From positions 48,602,686-48,666,685 of the forward strand of contig NC_086378.1 of the NCBI RefSeq assembly GCF_036588685.1: a DNA stretch of 64,000 nt, written 5' to 3'. This document shows positions 47,911 to 59,564 of the stretch, one piece after another (the first letter of the stretch is position 1; the number at the start of each line of letters is the position of its first letter). Under the pieces are notes generated by a model. It was not told the origin of the DNA. It made no database searches and saw nothing but the letters and a program-made list of their open reading frames with translations. The position numbers and the translations under genes were made by a program. This stretch comes from Mytilus trossulus. Its lineage: Eukaryota; Mollusca; Bivalvia; Mytilida; Mytilidae.

Positions 47911-47954
47911 ATGCCCATGTCTCATAAAAAAAAAGTTGTATTTTTCATTTTTTG

Positions 47955-48300
47955 TTAAAAGATAGACGACAGGCGAAAGATAGCAGAGGGACATTCAAAC
48001 TCATAAGTCGAAATTAACTGACAACGACATGGCTTAAAAAGAAAAAGCTCAGTAGACAATAAAGGCAACAGTAGTATACCGATGTTCAAAATTCATATAT
48101 CGATGGAGGAAAAAAATCAGGGTTACAAACTAAAACTGATGGTAACGCATCAAATATAAGAGAACTAACAATACAACACAAAAAATAACACAGAAAACTA
48201 AAAAAAGCGCAACACAAACCCCACCAAAAACTAGGGATGATCCTATGTGCTCCGGAAGCTCAACATATGGCAACCGTCGTGTTGCATTTTTTTTTGTAAA
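47955..48300 (+). repeat. Family B repeat, long copy
   Basis: GACAGGCGAAAGATAGCAG, CATTCAAACTCATAAGTCG, CCCCACCAAAAACTAGGG, GTGCTCCGGAAG and CAACCGTCGTGTTGCA identify the most complete family B copy in the window. Confidence 0.8.
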
Positions 48301-49654
48301 CTGCAACAGACCGACAGATATAAACATTGAAATTTTAGTCATAGTATCAGTATATCAATATTCATATAATAAAAAAAACTTTTCAGATGTGAAGCGTTTA
48401 TCTGGACGATTTAGTGGAAATAATCTTTCAAATTTGACTCGCTGACACGAAAGAATTGTAATTTGTAGCAGTAGATTCTTCTGAGACTCTGATTAATATC
48501 TTTATATCAAGAGTTATGCTATGTACATGATGTATGAATAAAATCAGTGCATTGTCTTTTATTTACTAACGACATGACCATTGGTATATTTTGCCACTTT
48601 TTTTGCGAGGTCGATCTTTATAATGGCGAGATATTTAATTATATTTTCTTTTTCCACCTTCTCCTATTTTCATGTTGTTAATTGTGGTATGACTTATTTC
48701 GAATATTTAGAGAAGAATGGATTCGAATCAATGCACGTTATATTATTTCTCTTATGCATTTTTGTTTTGACTGTTTTCTTTTACGTATTTGTTATTAAAT
48801 ATGTAGGACTTAAATCTATGGTGGATTCAAAATCTATTGCAGATCCCTAATCTATGACAAATGTGACGGCATGCCATCCCAAATCTATTGCAGATGTTTT
48901 TACAATACTAATCTTTGGTAAGTTTTGTAGTTTGAATTGGTGTGCCCCGTAAAAATAAACATTTTATGATCTAATAAGTCCGTTAACCAACAAAAAGATT
49001 TTCTTTTTTATTTAAGAAAAATAAACAGTTTGAATTTTCAAATGATATTTATTTCAATGTTGATACATCTGTTTTCATTTGAAGACGATTTAAATCTAAT
49101 TGATATCCGGTAATTTTATCTTTCACTTTACAAAATTTGACAGCCGTAGACAGTTAACTATAACTCCTTTTCTAAAAATATCATGTACTGAAAAAGAGGT
49201 ACCAGTGTTAATTGCGGGGTTCGGACGGCACAACACATGTTGTCCCTCTTCCGGATTATAGGTCACATCTTCCTGTAAACCTTCCTGAAATTGTTTTCGA
49301 GGGACATATGTTCATCTGGAATGATGCTAAAATCTTTGGGTTCCGCCATCGTTAGCGGCAGCGACGATATAATATGGCGTTTTTCAATTGTGACGGTTAT
49401 GTGTTAAATCTACCATAGATTTGGAGAAAACAAAAATCCGCCATAGATTTGATGTGTTTGGCGTTTGTAACGTCATATTTGCCAAGAAAGATTAGTAATC
49501 TGTCGCCATAGATTGGAAATATAACAAAAATGAGCAAGACAAACGTTTCTTAAATGGTTATTTTAGTGATACAATTTTGGTTTCCCCTTTCATGATAAAT
49601 CAATTTAAATATTTATTCTAATCTGATGCACTTATCATTATTTAAAGTTAATAC
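48301..49654. other. No recognised gene
   Basis: The + frame at 48581-48850 (89 codons) has two hydrophobic stretches but no family I can name and no splice partners. It is left uncalled. 48800-48900 and 49400-49530 repeat words such as AAATCTATTGCAGAT and CCATAGATT, possibly a degenerate element. Confidence 0.4.
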
Positions 49655-49717
49655 CTCTGTCCGGTCTTGTGTCTTCATTTTTCTTGTCGATAGAGCTTGT
49701 TGATGAAATCTCCATTT
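49655..49717 (-). CDS. Candidate stalk exon of the Ig receptor
   Basis: A 63-base segment between an acceptor (TTATTCTTATGAAG) and a donor (AGAG|GTATTA), open in phase 1-1. It encodes MEISSTSSIDKKNEDTRPDR, a Ser/Thr- and charge-rich spacer like other extracellular stalks. Both phases match the Ig exon and the transmembrane exons. The acceptor tract is not strong, so it may be optional or spurious. Confidence 0.35.
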
Positions 49718-50308
49718 CTTCATAAGAATAAAATTAATCTATTTGTTCAAATATTGTCTTGTCTTTGTTTACTTCATATTATATTTGTTTAAATGTATTA
49801 TGCTTTAATTTGAATATATATCATATACAATGGTACATTATACTATTCCTTTGTCTATATTTATCAATGAAAACCAACAGAGCTATCATTTATAATTATG
49901 CTATACCAAATTTGTTTAGGATGAAAATATGTAGAACGATTAGTCCAATGCTTGAACATGCCAGAATTTTGTGATGCCATACTGGACGTATTAATGATAA
50001 AACTTCTGATCACATTCTTAAGAAAAAAGTAAAATCAAAAAAATATTAAACTCAGAGGAAAATCTAATCGGAAAGTCCATAATCACATGCCAGGGGGATT
50101 TAAAATTATGACGAATTGCATTATCAGCAATATATACTGTCTGAATGATTGGATTTAAAAATGGATGGTCTTATTTCGTTGCACCTTATGGAAAGCAAAT
50201 ATGTCGTTATGAAACAAACAATCATTGTGTATCACTCTTTGTGTACGGTCATAGATATAAAACAACAGATTAATTTTTAATGCCTTACTTTCTCCTTTCT
50301 ATTATTAT

Positions 50309-50462
50309 AAAAGAGAGGCGAAATATACCAGAGGGAAATTCAAACTCATAGATCGGAAATAAACTGACCACGCCATGGAAAAAAGAAAAGGACAAGCAGA
50401 CAAATAAAAGTACAAAAGAAACAACATAGCAAACTGAAGACTAAGTAACACGAACACTACCT
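50309..50462 (+). repeat. Family B repeat
   Basis: AAGAGAGGCGAAATATACCA, AAATTCAAACTCATAGATCG and GTAACACGAACACTAC match family B. Confidence 0.75.
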
Positions 50463-50539
50463 ATGTTACCTATTTTTCACTTAAACCATTTATTGTACCT
50501 CTTTAATAGAAGAAATGATTTACCATACACATCACTTGA

Positions 50540-50660
50540 TGAGGAGATGTGGTATGATTGCAAAGAGTCATCTATCCACCAGAGTTCAAATGAATTGATA
50601 ATAAGTTATTACTGGCCACCGGAAAAAATAAACAATGAGAAAACCTATCCCGGATAGTCG
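50540..50660 (-). repeat. Family A fragment
   Basis: GATGTGGTATGATTGCAAAG followed by TATCCACCAGAG is the characteristic family A end. Confidence 0.65.
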
Positions 50661-50790
50661 ACTAACTAACGTAAAGTATACTTCAATAGTAGACAGGTAC
50701 ATTGTACCGTACGTTCCAATTCTGCCTGTGCATGACATTCATATTCACAGATATGACGGTATCAAAAACTGGCATTTTCAAGAGATATCT

Positions 50791-51391
50791 TGTTTTAAAT
50801 ACGATCAAAATAAAAATAACGCTATATGCACTTCATGCGTTAGAAGTGTTTCTCTGGATTTATCTTTATCATGAACACTCAAACCATATAGTTTTAAATA
50901 GGATTAAAATAAAAATAACACTTCAAGCACTTCACGCGTTAGAAGTGTTTTTTTCTGGATTTATCTTTATCATGAACACTCAAACCATATAGTTTTAAAT
51001 AGGATTATATAGAATTTAAGTTCATCACTATCATAAATTAACGATGAAACATATAATCAAATACAAAATTAAGTAACTGTTACACACTTCGGCATTACTT
51101 TAAAGAATAATCTTGTTACATGTATCTACAAGGGCAAGTTATATATCCTAATCAAATTTAACATTTGTTGAAGGGAAATAAAAAAGAAAAGTAATAACAA
51201 AAAGACAAACCAAACCCTAGTTATATAGAATTAAAGCTGAGCATTATCATACATTTACGGTGAAAACATATAATCAAATACAAAATTAAGTAGCTGTTAC
51301 ACACTTTGTCAGTACTTTTGAAATGAGCGTTGTTATCTTCAAGGGCAAGTTATATTTTCTTACCAAATTAAACATTTTTTTAAGAGAAATT
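50791..51391 (+). repeat. Tandem duplications of about 100 and 170-220 bp
   Basis: 50791-50891 and 50892-50991 are 100-bp repeats (TTTTAAATA(C/G)GAT, CGCGTTAGAAGTGTTT), followed by a partial third unit. 51007-51180 and 51227-51391 are a second duplication sharing CATATAATCAAATACAAAATTAAGTA, here cut to its first and last words, and AAGGGCAAGTTATAT. Open frames across it are by-products. Confidence 0.8.
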
Positions 51392-54300
51392 AAAAGTAAA
51401 ATAATAAAATTACCGAACTCCAAAATTAGAAAACAACTGTAATATTCCTGACGTGGTACAGGTATCCCTTATGTAGAAAAAATGGTGATTAAATCTGGTT
51501 GTATAGCTAAACATCTCACTTGTATAACAGCCGCGCACAATTCTGTTATATTGACAATGTGTGAACAAAACAAACAAGACATGATAGGTAAAAATATAAA
51601 AAAATATAACAGTCAACATTCAATCTGTGTTATAATGTTAAATAAGTACTAGTACTATAAAAGCAAACAAATGACATATAGACAAAGCACATAAGCCAAA
51701 AAAAAAAAAGAAGTCAAGACCACATTAAAAAATTACCACAGCAAAGCGCATTTGCGGAATGCATATGTATGCCAAAAGATTATTACAAAAAGTTGTTTAA
51801 CAGTAGGATTGATAATTTATAACGACAAAGAAAAGAACACCTTAGCACTAAAACTAGCGTCTAAAGAAACACTTTGTGACATCTATATATTTAAGGTAAT
51901 TTTGTAGATAGTATGTTCAATGTTGCCTGGCTGTTTATGACAAGTACTGCTGTGATAGGTGACGAAGTGAACAATTCAATTTCAATCAATAGATATATAA
52001 AAGGAAAAAATAACCTTCTGATGATTCAGGTTAATCTCCCAGCTGATAAAGAGAGTAATTCAAGGTAAATACGACAGTTCTGCTATTTTTGTATAATTGT
52101 GTTTATAAGAGACGTGGGATGTAATAAGATTTTTCAAGCTTTATGTTGTAATAAGAAGGCGTCTCAGAGAGCAGAAACTCTAATCGGCTGTTATAAATTC
52201 ACCATACGCATGTGAAATAAATAAATACAGGTATGGCTATTCGTTCCTTTTGATTTCATAACTGTACATTACAAAAGTGTAGTTGTTATAACGTTTTGAA
52301 AACTACCATTTAACCATAATGTAAAATTAAAATAAGTGTATTTATTTTAAACTAATTAAAGACGGCTTATTTTGAAAAAGAGCATGGGTCAAAAATATCT
52401 GAAATAACTTTGAGGCTTTCGTTTATAATTGTTCTGCAAATGAACAGATTGCGAAAGTCATGACAGGTAAGGTTATTAGTTTGTTTTCAAATATAAACGT
52501 TTTGCTTTCCTCTATATAATGCAATCTAAATATTTTGTCAGAAGCACATATTAACTTTAAATGTACTTTGCTTGAATTTTTCAACACATCTAATGATATT
52601 GTTTATGATCCTGCTTATATGTCTGGATATATTATCATTCGAGACCTTCCGGGAATTACAAAGTACAAATAAACAATCAAAAACAATTACCCTAAACTAT
52701 GTTTTTTTATTAAATATTTCCCGTTTGAAATTATTTAATTTCGATACAATTTATGTAATGACTGCTACGAACCTGTTGACATTTCCGGCTGAACAGACAA
52801 TGCTGATTCTTCATTTAGATGGTTTGTACTGATCACACCTGAAAAATCCAATAAAGGGATTCAATTCTCTCATATAAAAACCCACTTTTTCATGAACTTT
52901 CTCAAAACTCTTTTACACGTTTACAGCAATTGTTCAATTAAATGTTCGATATAGTACTGTAAGAGAAGGATGCCAATTACGTGGAAAAATTGAAAATAAT
53001 TCACTGAAGACAAAACACAAAAGACGAAAAAATACAACAGCAGGAAACAAAGTTTACAGTTATATTTAACTATAGACGATTGACTTGAACATGTTGAATA
53101 TTATGATGATGTGATTCATAATTCCGTTCTACTGTTCTCATCCGTCATTTTCATTATTAGACAACCAATTCCGTGATTGGTTATATTCTGTAGTTTTGCT
53201 GGTTGACAATTCTTTTTACACTGCTATTTTACATGAAGTTATGTGCCTTATGTAACAGTTTTTCCCCCATTTTTCTCCCTTTTAAGATAATGAGATTGAT
53301 AAAAACCAAATCATGAACTAAAAGATTTTAGAATGGATTAACATCGATACACTTTTACTCCACGTTTTGGGAATGCAAAATTGAAATAAAATATCTTATT
53401 TTGTGCATTTTTCCTATTTTTTGTGGTATTTTTTCGATTGAGATGGAAAATACCGGTTGAAACTAAGGAGGCACGTGTCTTTGCTAATGAAATTGACATA
53501 AACAACGTCGTCATTGGTAAAATAGCTATGAACATATTATCATTGGTCATCTCATTTTTTTTTTCGCCGTACCGGCTCCAGCGAGAAAATCAATCAGTTG
53601 AGATGATCAACGATAATCTATAATTATTAAGCCATATGAACCTCGTGACATTGTCTTCTTTGCGGATGATACACTTTATTAGCAAAAAGGGAAGATATTC
53701 AGTGCAAAACAATGTTATTGACATCACTGTTGTTAATATTAGTTTTACTTAAAATCAATACTCTAGAGCTCATTTCTGTAAATTTTGTAGTAAGTTAAGG
53801 GAATTATGAGGTAAAAAAAGAGAGATATACATTTTATAAAGGTAACTGTAGGTGGTGTTGGATCGAATCTCTGATACTGGTCATAACTATAGATGACCAA
53901 ACCCGTAATTCATAAATGCAATTGTAAATCCCGATATATAAAATATGTGCGAAATGAATACATCTTATATGTCGATTATCTTTGAATCGACTGAATTGTG
54001 CTATTAATACAATAACATCATATATTCAAAATAATGAATAATACAAACTCAGTGGTGTTGTAGATTTGGCAGTCGAAATCGTGAATGTCACAGATACATA
54101 ATTGGTAGACACATCATCTAAAAAATAAATAATCCATTTTTTTAATGTATATGAATGCACATACGAGATTTATTTTTTAAATACATATACATTGTTTTCA
54201 CATGTGCATTATATTTTGTATCAGTTGCTGATGTAATAATTTCTCGACATTGACAGTTTAAAACTACAACTGTTGACAAACCGGCTAATGATGTCACTGA

Positions 54301-54659
54301 AGGTGGGGTGAGGAATTTCTATTCTACGGTTTCTTCTCTTTTCTTTTTACTAAGTTTCTGTGACATTTTGGTGTCCACTCGGAACTAAATGAACACTAGT
54401 TGATGGAACTATAAAATCATGCTAACAACCATATACAAATGTGTAATTGGGGGTTGATATTTTCAAAATTGCTCACATTGCCATGGAAACAGCAAAAATG
54501 CAAAGAAAAGGGAAAGTGTTTCAGACTAACTTTAATCTTACAGAAATGATAATTGACATGTTTAGAGTTGTAATTTGACTTTATTTCTTTTAAAGACTTC
54601 TAGTACAATGAAAACCATGAAAAAGTATGCGAGGTGCTGGAGATTGATTAAATGTTAAT
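51392..54659. other. 3.3 kb without a supported gene
   Basis: Probably intron of the Ig receptor gene. One segment on the - strand at about 51412-51548 has a fair acceptor and a weak donor (see rejected items). The frames at 52572 and 53423 show no known domain. AT-rich sequence otherwise. Confidence 0.4.
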
Positions 54660-54835
54660 TTTTGCCGTATTTGGCAAAACTGTTCCGAACGTTTAGTCCT
54701 CAAAGCTTTTCAAATTCGTACTCTATTTTGGCTTCTTAACACTTTTTTATTCGAACGTCACTAATGAGTCTTTTGAAGTCGAAACGCGCGTCTGGGGCAA
54801 ATACAAAAAACAATCAATCCTGGTATCTATGATTG
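54660..54835 (-). repeat. Family D copy, diverged
   Basis: TGCCGTATTTGGCAAAACTG, CACTAATGAGTC, GAAACGCGCGTCTGG and CCTGGTATCTATGA are the complement of parts of the 355-bp unit at 2253-4188, much diverged. Confidence 0.75.
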
Positions 54836-54934
54836 GCTAATTTGCATGTGTAGATGTGATATTTGAATGCGGAATTTTAAAAATGGCAGTCGTTACCATG
54901 AAAACAACAAAAGAATTAACAGCCTTATCATATA

Positions 54935-55080
54935 TTAAAAAAATGAAACATTACTTCTGGATATTATCTTATGATCATAAACAAGCTTCTGTCCAAGTTT
55001 GGTAGAAATCCATGCTATTTTGAGAAAGTTATTAAAAGTAAAAAAAAAACTTTAACCACAATGTGTCTTGCATGCTGAAA
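54935..55080 (+). repeat. Single copy of the 192-bp core unit
   Basis: TATCATGATCATAAACAAGC-like text (TTATGATCATAAACAAGCTT), CTGTCCAAGTTTGGTA and ACTTTAACCACAATGTG match the core units of the 2858-3720 element. The unit thus exists outside that insertion, without a GAC tract beside it. Confidence 0.75.
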
Positions 55081-55899
55081 ATGATTTTAGGAAGTTCCAA
55101 AACCAAAAAAGTGAAAAAGTATATTTAAACAAAACGCATTTGACTAACAGGTCGAACAATTGATGTTCTTTAACCTTGCTGACTGCCATTGGCGATTGCC
55201 AACTAAAATAGATCACAACATGTAACAAAATGGATCTTAATTTAAATTTTATACTTAACAGAAACAAATTTAACTTGTGGCCACGATGTTATGCCACAAA
55301 AATACGGTGTCAATATTTTTTTAGTACACCAGATCCGGATATATTCCAGCGTTCGCTTAAATTGTATAAATTTCAAGATTTTGATAGAGTCTTAACTTGA
55401 ATTGACATCATTCATTTGTCATCGTACAATTACCGAGGAAGGATATCTGTTATGCGAAATATCTAACATATTGTTCGTTTTATTGTGTTTTTGGTGATGT
55501 TGTACCCTTTTAGACTTGTTATTTATTATATTTTGTAGTGTTCTGAATCATGTTTATATGATCCATCGTTACGTAAGATTTATCGTTGACTATTTATTCG
55601 GTAATTTAATATTTTTACCTTTTTTGTGGTTTGCATTGAGTGTGCTCACTCGATCCGATATTCTTACTGCTTGTTCCATCATGCATTTGCACTTTTATTT
55701 TAAGAAATTAAGATCTTTTACTATCAAAATTATCAAAACAGAACATCATATTTCAAATTAAGAAACGTCCATTGATCAAGGAATTATTCTAAAAAGGGTT
55801 ATTTTTAAAAGCTTCGCCACTTACAACAGGCAAAAAGTCAAACAGATTTTTACATACAGTAGATGGAACAATATTCTATACAACAGTTCCTTTAGCCTG

Positions 55900-56990
55900 A
55901 TGGATCTTTTACGTCAAGAAGCAGTTCATCAAGATAATAATCTATACAAACTTAGTGATAACTTGCACTACCGATCTCGTGACCATTTATATGGTCTTGA
56001 ACTTGACGAAATTCAAGTACGGCGTAGTGATATCAAACGTATTGAATCACATAAGCTTCACGTCAAGCAGATAAACGTGAAGGTATGAATGTTACCCACT
56101 CTTTAAACAGACCTTCAAAAAATTCTAGTAAAAAGCCTCGCAAACGTAGATTTCGAATAAAAGTTCATATTACGGCCAATCCCAACAACACAGTTGTCAA
56201 TTTGTCAACAGTCTCTTTAACTGAGGATGAAATTAAAGTCTTATATAAGGGTTTGATTTTTTGCCCTACTCCAAGTAACATAGATGATATAAAACTGGAG
56301 GATGACCTCAATAACTTTGCCAGAACCCTCAAAATTAAAGAATACTTTGGTAACAAGGATTCAGAGGGGGATGATGAGGAAGACACAGACACGTCCAACT
56401 CGGAGGACGAAATCATAATTGGCGTTTTAAAAAGAAGAGTTAATGGATTCCAAAGCCAAGCAAATCGGCTACACTAGAAGAGGTTTATTGACATAATCAA
56501 ATCGGATGTTGTTCATCTAGCCAGCAACAAGTACTCGTCGTTTTATAACACCTCTTCTGACGAGGAAACCATACAATCGCTGAGAAACCGAGATGACATT
56601 GTTATAAAGCCAGCAGACAAGGGAAGTGCCGTTGCGATATTGGACAAAGTCAACTACACCGCGTCAGCTCTCTGGTGAGAGATCTTATTAAGAAACTTAA
56701 CTATGCCCCTACTTCCGAGTTTAGTTTTAAAAATTATTACTGCGTTACAAACCACGCACAATGACGGTCACATAGATGAGGATACAATTGGATATTTAAA
56801 ACCAGAGAACGCCAAGCCTGGTCGACTGTATCTTCTTCCTAAAATACACAAGGTTGGCACGCCCAAGCTGATCTTAAAAAACTTACCATCACCATCATAG
56901 ATCACAACGAGGATTGGTCGAAGGCCGACAGACTTGCTCGGGAAAGCTTTTGGATTAGAAAGCTCAGGAGTTTCCCCAGAGAGCATTAAT
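55900..56990 (+). pseudogene. Penelope-like reverse transcriptase, broken
   Basis: Pieces in different frames line up in order: a first piece ending near 56088; then NLSTVSLTEDEIKVLYKGL and FCPTPSNIDDIKLEDDLNNF to a stop at 56475-56477; the same frame continuing as DIVIKPADKGSAVAILDKVN to a TGA near 56680; then in another frame PGRLYLLPKIHKVGTP to 56900. The KPADKGSAVAILD and LYLLPKIHK boxes are hallmarks of Penelope-like RTs. It has at least three stops or frameshifts and no active-site YxDD, so it is a dead, deleted copy. An acidic stretch (DSEGDDEEDTDTSNSEDE) near 56360 is unusual and may be lineage-specific. Confidence 0.8.
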
Positions 56991-57350
56991 GAAAAAACAT
57001 AAAAGAATCACTAATTTTCCCTACCATCACTAATTTCCTGCCACCACTTGTGTCCAGTAACTCCGGCTTCCGTACTGGACTCTTACACTTTTCAGGAATT
57101 TCTTAATTATACTGGATGTTTTAATACGTAGTTTCTGTTGAAATTGCTCTACCGTTGTCATATTTTAAATATACCAAATTAGATCGGTCAAGACTGTTTA
57201 TTGGGACTGTATTTCCACGCAGTTGTTTGAAATCTCAACTGTCACTACCTTTGGGAATATAGAGTTTGTGACAGTTCACATCGTAAATAACTATTTTTAT
57301 TTTGGCATATCTTTGTAGTTTTTGCGCCGTGGTTGGAAATTTTAAAATTG

Positions 57351-57608
57351 TTCCAGTGTTCGCTTAAATTGTATAAATTTCAAGATTTTGATAGAGTCTT
57401 AACTTTAATATACATGATTCGTATGGCATCGTGCAATTACCGAGAAAGGATATCTGTTATCCGAAATATCTAACATATTGTTCGTTTTATTGTGGTTTTG
57501 GTGATGTTGTACCCTTTTAGACTTGTTATATATTATATTTTGTAGTGTACTGAATCATGTTTATATGATCCATCGCCCCGTAAGATTTATCGTTGACTAT
57601 TTATTCAG
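57351..57608 (+). repeat. Right direct repeat of the Penelope-like element
   Basis: The second copy of 55344-55600. Both contain TCTAACATATTGTTCGTTTT and GTACCCTTTTAGACTTGTTA. Differences are scattered substitutions and one or two indels, so the two copies are of similar age. Confidence 0.85.
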
Positions 57609-57764
57609 TCATTTTCTATATATCTGTTGTAGAGTTGTCACGGACTCAGACATACTTATAAATATAATTATTTTCTGTGACTGTATCTTGCATTAAGTTG
57701 TAGGATCCTTTACTATTGATAATTGAGCTGATCTGTAACAATAACATCTCCATGCCTTATATAT

Positions 57765-57892
57765 CACGATATCTCAGAAGCATGGGTTCGAATCCCGGCG
57801 AGGGAAGAACAAAAAGTTTGCGAAAGCAAATTTACAGATCTGACATATAAGAACGTCTGAGCCAGTGACAACTCTACAACAGATTTATCCAT
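57765..57892 (+). repeat. tRNA-like SINE, left arm
   Basis: GGTTCGAATCC at 57785-57795 is a perfect polymerase III B box, in the setting AGCATGGGTTCGAATCCCGG. No full tRNA cloverleaf can be drawn around it, since the 5' half is missing, so this is not a functional tRNA gene. Confidence 0.6.
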
Positions 57893-57986
57893 CGGAATAC
57901 CACCAGTGATGGTGAAAAATGGCTGTGTACATTATGTATATACAACTCGTCTAAACATCAACGCAACAATGTTAGATCTGTTAATT

Positions 57987-58130
57987 TGCTTTCTCAATTT
58001 TTGTTCTTCCCTCGCCGGGGTTGGTATCCATGCTACTGATATATCGTGACACCAAATCGCCTGCACTGTAGCCGTCCCGATAGACCTCACGGCCATCTGG
58101 GCTTCATAAACATGAAGCTTCCGGTGGCCG
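57987..58130 (-). repeat. tRNA-like SINE, right arm
   Basis: On the - strand it reads TGGCCGTGAGGTCTATCGGG, GGCTACAGTGCAGG, CACGATATATCAGTAGCATG and CCCCGGCGAGGGAAGAAC. The first part has an A-box-like look and the position of the B box is degenerate here. This copy has the 5' part missing from the left arm. Confidence 0.55.
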
Positions 58131-58294
58131 GGTGTTACCTTTCCACGTCAGTTTTAATCTAGCGTCGTACTACAGTACATGCTATATATGGCATGGAGGT
58201 GTTATTGTTACAGATCAGCTAAATTATCTATAGTAAAGGATCCTTCTAATTAATGTAAGATAAAATAATATGTATTCATTTGTTCAATACTTAC

Positions 58295-58354
58295 CAGTAC
58301 CTTTATCTGTGCTTTGTTCTCTGTATACCTCAGTTACAACTGTGCTTTTTGCAT
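58295..58354 (-). CDS. Candidate stalk exon of the Ig receptor
   Basis: A 60-base exon between a good acceptor (GAACGATATGAACG complement, ending TATTTCAG) and a strong donor (ACTG|GTAAGTATT). It is open in phase 1-1 and encodes AKSTVVTEVYREQSTDKGT, a Thr/Ser-rich spacer without Cys. It lies 2.2 kb downstream of the Ig exon in the same direction and phase. It most likely links the Ig domain to the membrane span. Confidence 0.5.
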
Positions 58355-58473
58355 CTGAAATATGAACGATATGAATGTTAAGACATTGTTAACCTTAAGC
58401 TGTATTTTCTTTTTTGCCTTTCTTCTGGTTGTTGTCTCTTTGACACTCTCCTCGTTTCCATTCTCAATCTTAT

Positions 58474-59048
58474 TTAAAGTCATATGACACGAGTGAGTGG
58501 TGAAAAATAATGTTTGTCCAATTCTTGAACCAAAGTATACATCATAAACTTAGTCCTCTTTGCACGATTTTATCATTATTTTCGCAAATATATCATATAC
58601 TAGTAATCATCATTTTTTTTCTCTCTGTTTGTTATGATTTAACAAATATGGCTGCTCATTAAATGCCGTGTTTTAAAGTCGAATTTTACGGATTGACACC
58701 TTATAGTAAACAAATCACAAAAAGCATGGGTATTGAGCACGTGTTTAACATGTATAATCAGATATTTTTTTATGTCAACGACAGATCCATGCGTATTGTG
58801 GTCACCGGATTTTTACGCGGAGGGTTACGCTCGGGTCACTATGGATACGGAAAATATGTCGACGAATTGCTTCCTGGAAGCAAGCAATTAAAAATAAGTA
58901 AACTTCTTCTAAATGTGGACAAATGAAAGAATTGTCCTTAGAAAAAAGTGTATGTTCATAAGTTGTATAATGAAAACTATCCATTTAGCTATAAAAAACA
59001 TATGCATATTTTTTTTCTTTTTTAAATAGAGGTTTCTTATGACTGTAA
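58474..59048 (+). mobile_element. 580-bp terminal-inverted-repeat element, copy 2
   Basis: The ends TTAAAGTCATATGACAC (58474) and GTTTCTTATGACTGTAA (59032-59048) match copy 1 at 12713-13294 in inverted orientation. The 87-codon frame at 58663-58926 lies wholly inside it and is not preserved in copy 1, so it is not called as a gene. Placed next to a family C fragment (about 58421-58473, -). Confidence 0.85.
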
Positions 59049-59564
59049 CTTGAAAAAAATGCAGAGATTCAATAAGAAAAAAAATATATAGGATATTGAT
59101 TTGATATGTCAAGCTAGCGTTAGGACGACAGCATACTAGTTAGGGCCTCGAATCAAAACAGTTGAAAGTTCAACTTATAACTAAAGATGAACATCATTAA
59201 ACCCCATATTTTTTTATAGGTTGAACCAATTCAAATAAGGCGAACTATGTACATGATGTAGACAACTAAATTTCATCACTAAGTGACTATCTGATTACAG
59301 TCTGAACTGAAAATTCTAGCTTTTTTACGATTAAATAAAATTCTTAAATTTAACAGCCAAAAAATAAACTACCAAACAACCTGGCATTCTTTAATTAGAT
59401 CAATTTATAATTGAAATAGCTCTATATATAGTTTTATGATTTGAAAAGCATATAGAGATACTCAAAGACGACTATTTGAATTTAATCAAAACTGCATATT
59501 TTAGCTTTTTTGTTAGACATATTAATTATTAAATCTTTAACTTGTTAGATGAATTGAATTAGAC

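Larger units (their letters stand above)
55344..57608 (+). mobile_element. Penelope-like element between direct repeats
   Basis: Direct repeats of about 257 bp (55344-55600 and 57351-57608, starting TTCCAG(C/T)GTTCGC, over 90% alike by eye) flank a damaged reverse-transcriptase reading frame of Penelope type. Long direct repeats (pseudo-LTRs) are known for this class of retroelement. The element is about 2.27 kb, shorter than intact ones; the catalytic YxDD region and any GIY-YIG endonuclease were not found, so an internal deletion is likely. Confidence 0.65.
57619..58265. repeat. Interlaced fold-back with SINE arms
   Basis: Three inverted pairs overlap: 57619-57660 with 57848-57892 (TCTGTTGTAGAGTTGTCAC); 57684-57755 with 58190-58264 (GGATCCTTTACTAT, GCTGATCTGTAACAATAACA); and 57765-57833 with 57987-58052 (CGGCGAGGGAAGAACAAAAA). 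It abuts the right repeat of the Penelope-like element. Two oppositely oriented SINE copies caught inside a terminal-inverted-repeat element would explain most of it. Confidence 0.75.

Noticed and set aside
48581-48850. An 89-codon + frame with two hydrophobic segments
   Set aside because: Hydrophobic frames are common in T-rich DNA; there is no family match, splice signal or conserved motif to support it.
51412-51548. Possible - strand exon with two Cys (GCYTSEMFSYTTRF)
   Set aside because: It is symmetric phase 2 while all Ig receptor exons are phase 1, the donor is weak (GTAATT) and no domain is recognised.
57765-57835. tRNA gene because of GGTTCGAATCC
   Set aside because: Only the B box and T arm are present; no acceptor stem or anticodon arm can be paired. 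It is a SINE arm.
58663-58926. An 87-codon + frame (GFLRGGLRSGHYGYGKYVDE)
   Set aside because: It lies wholly within a non-coding inverted-repeat element, and copy 1 of that element does not preserve the frame.
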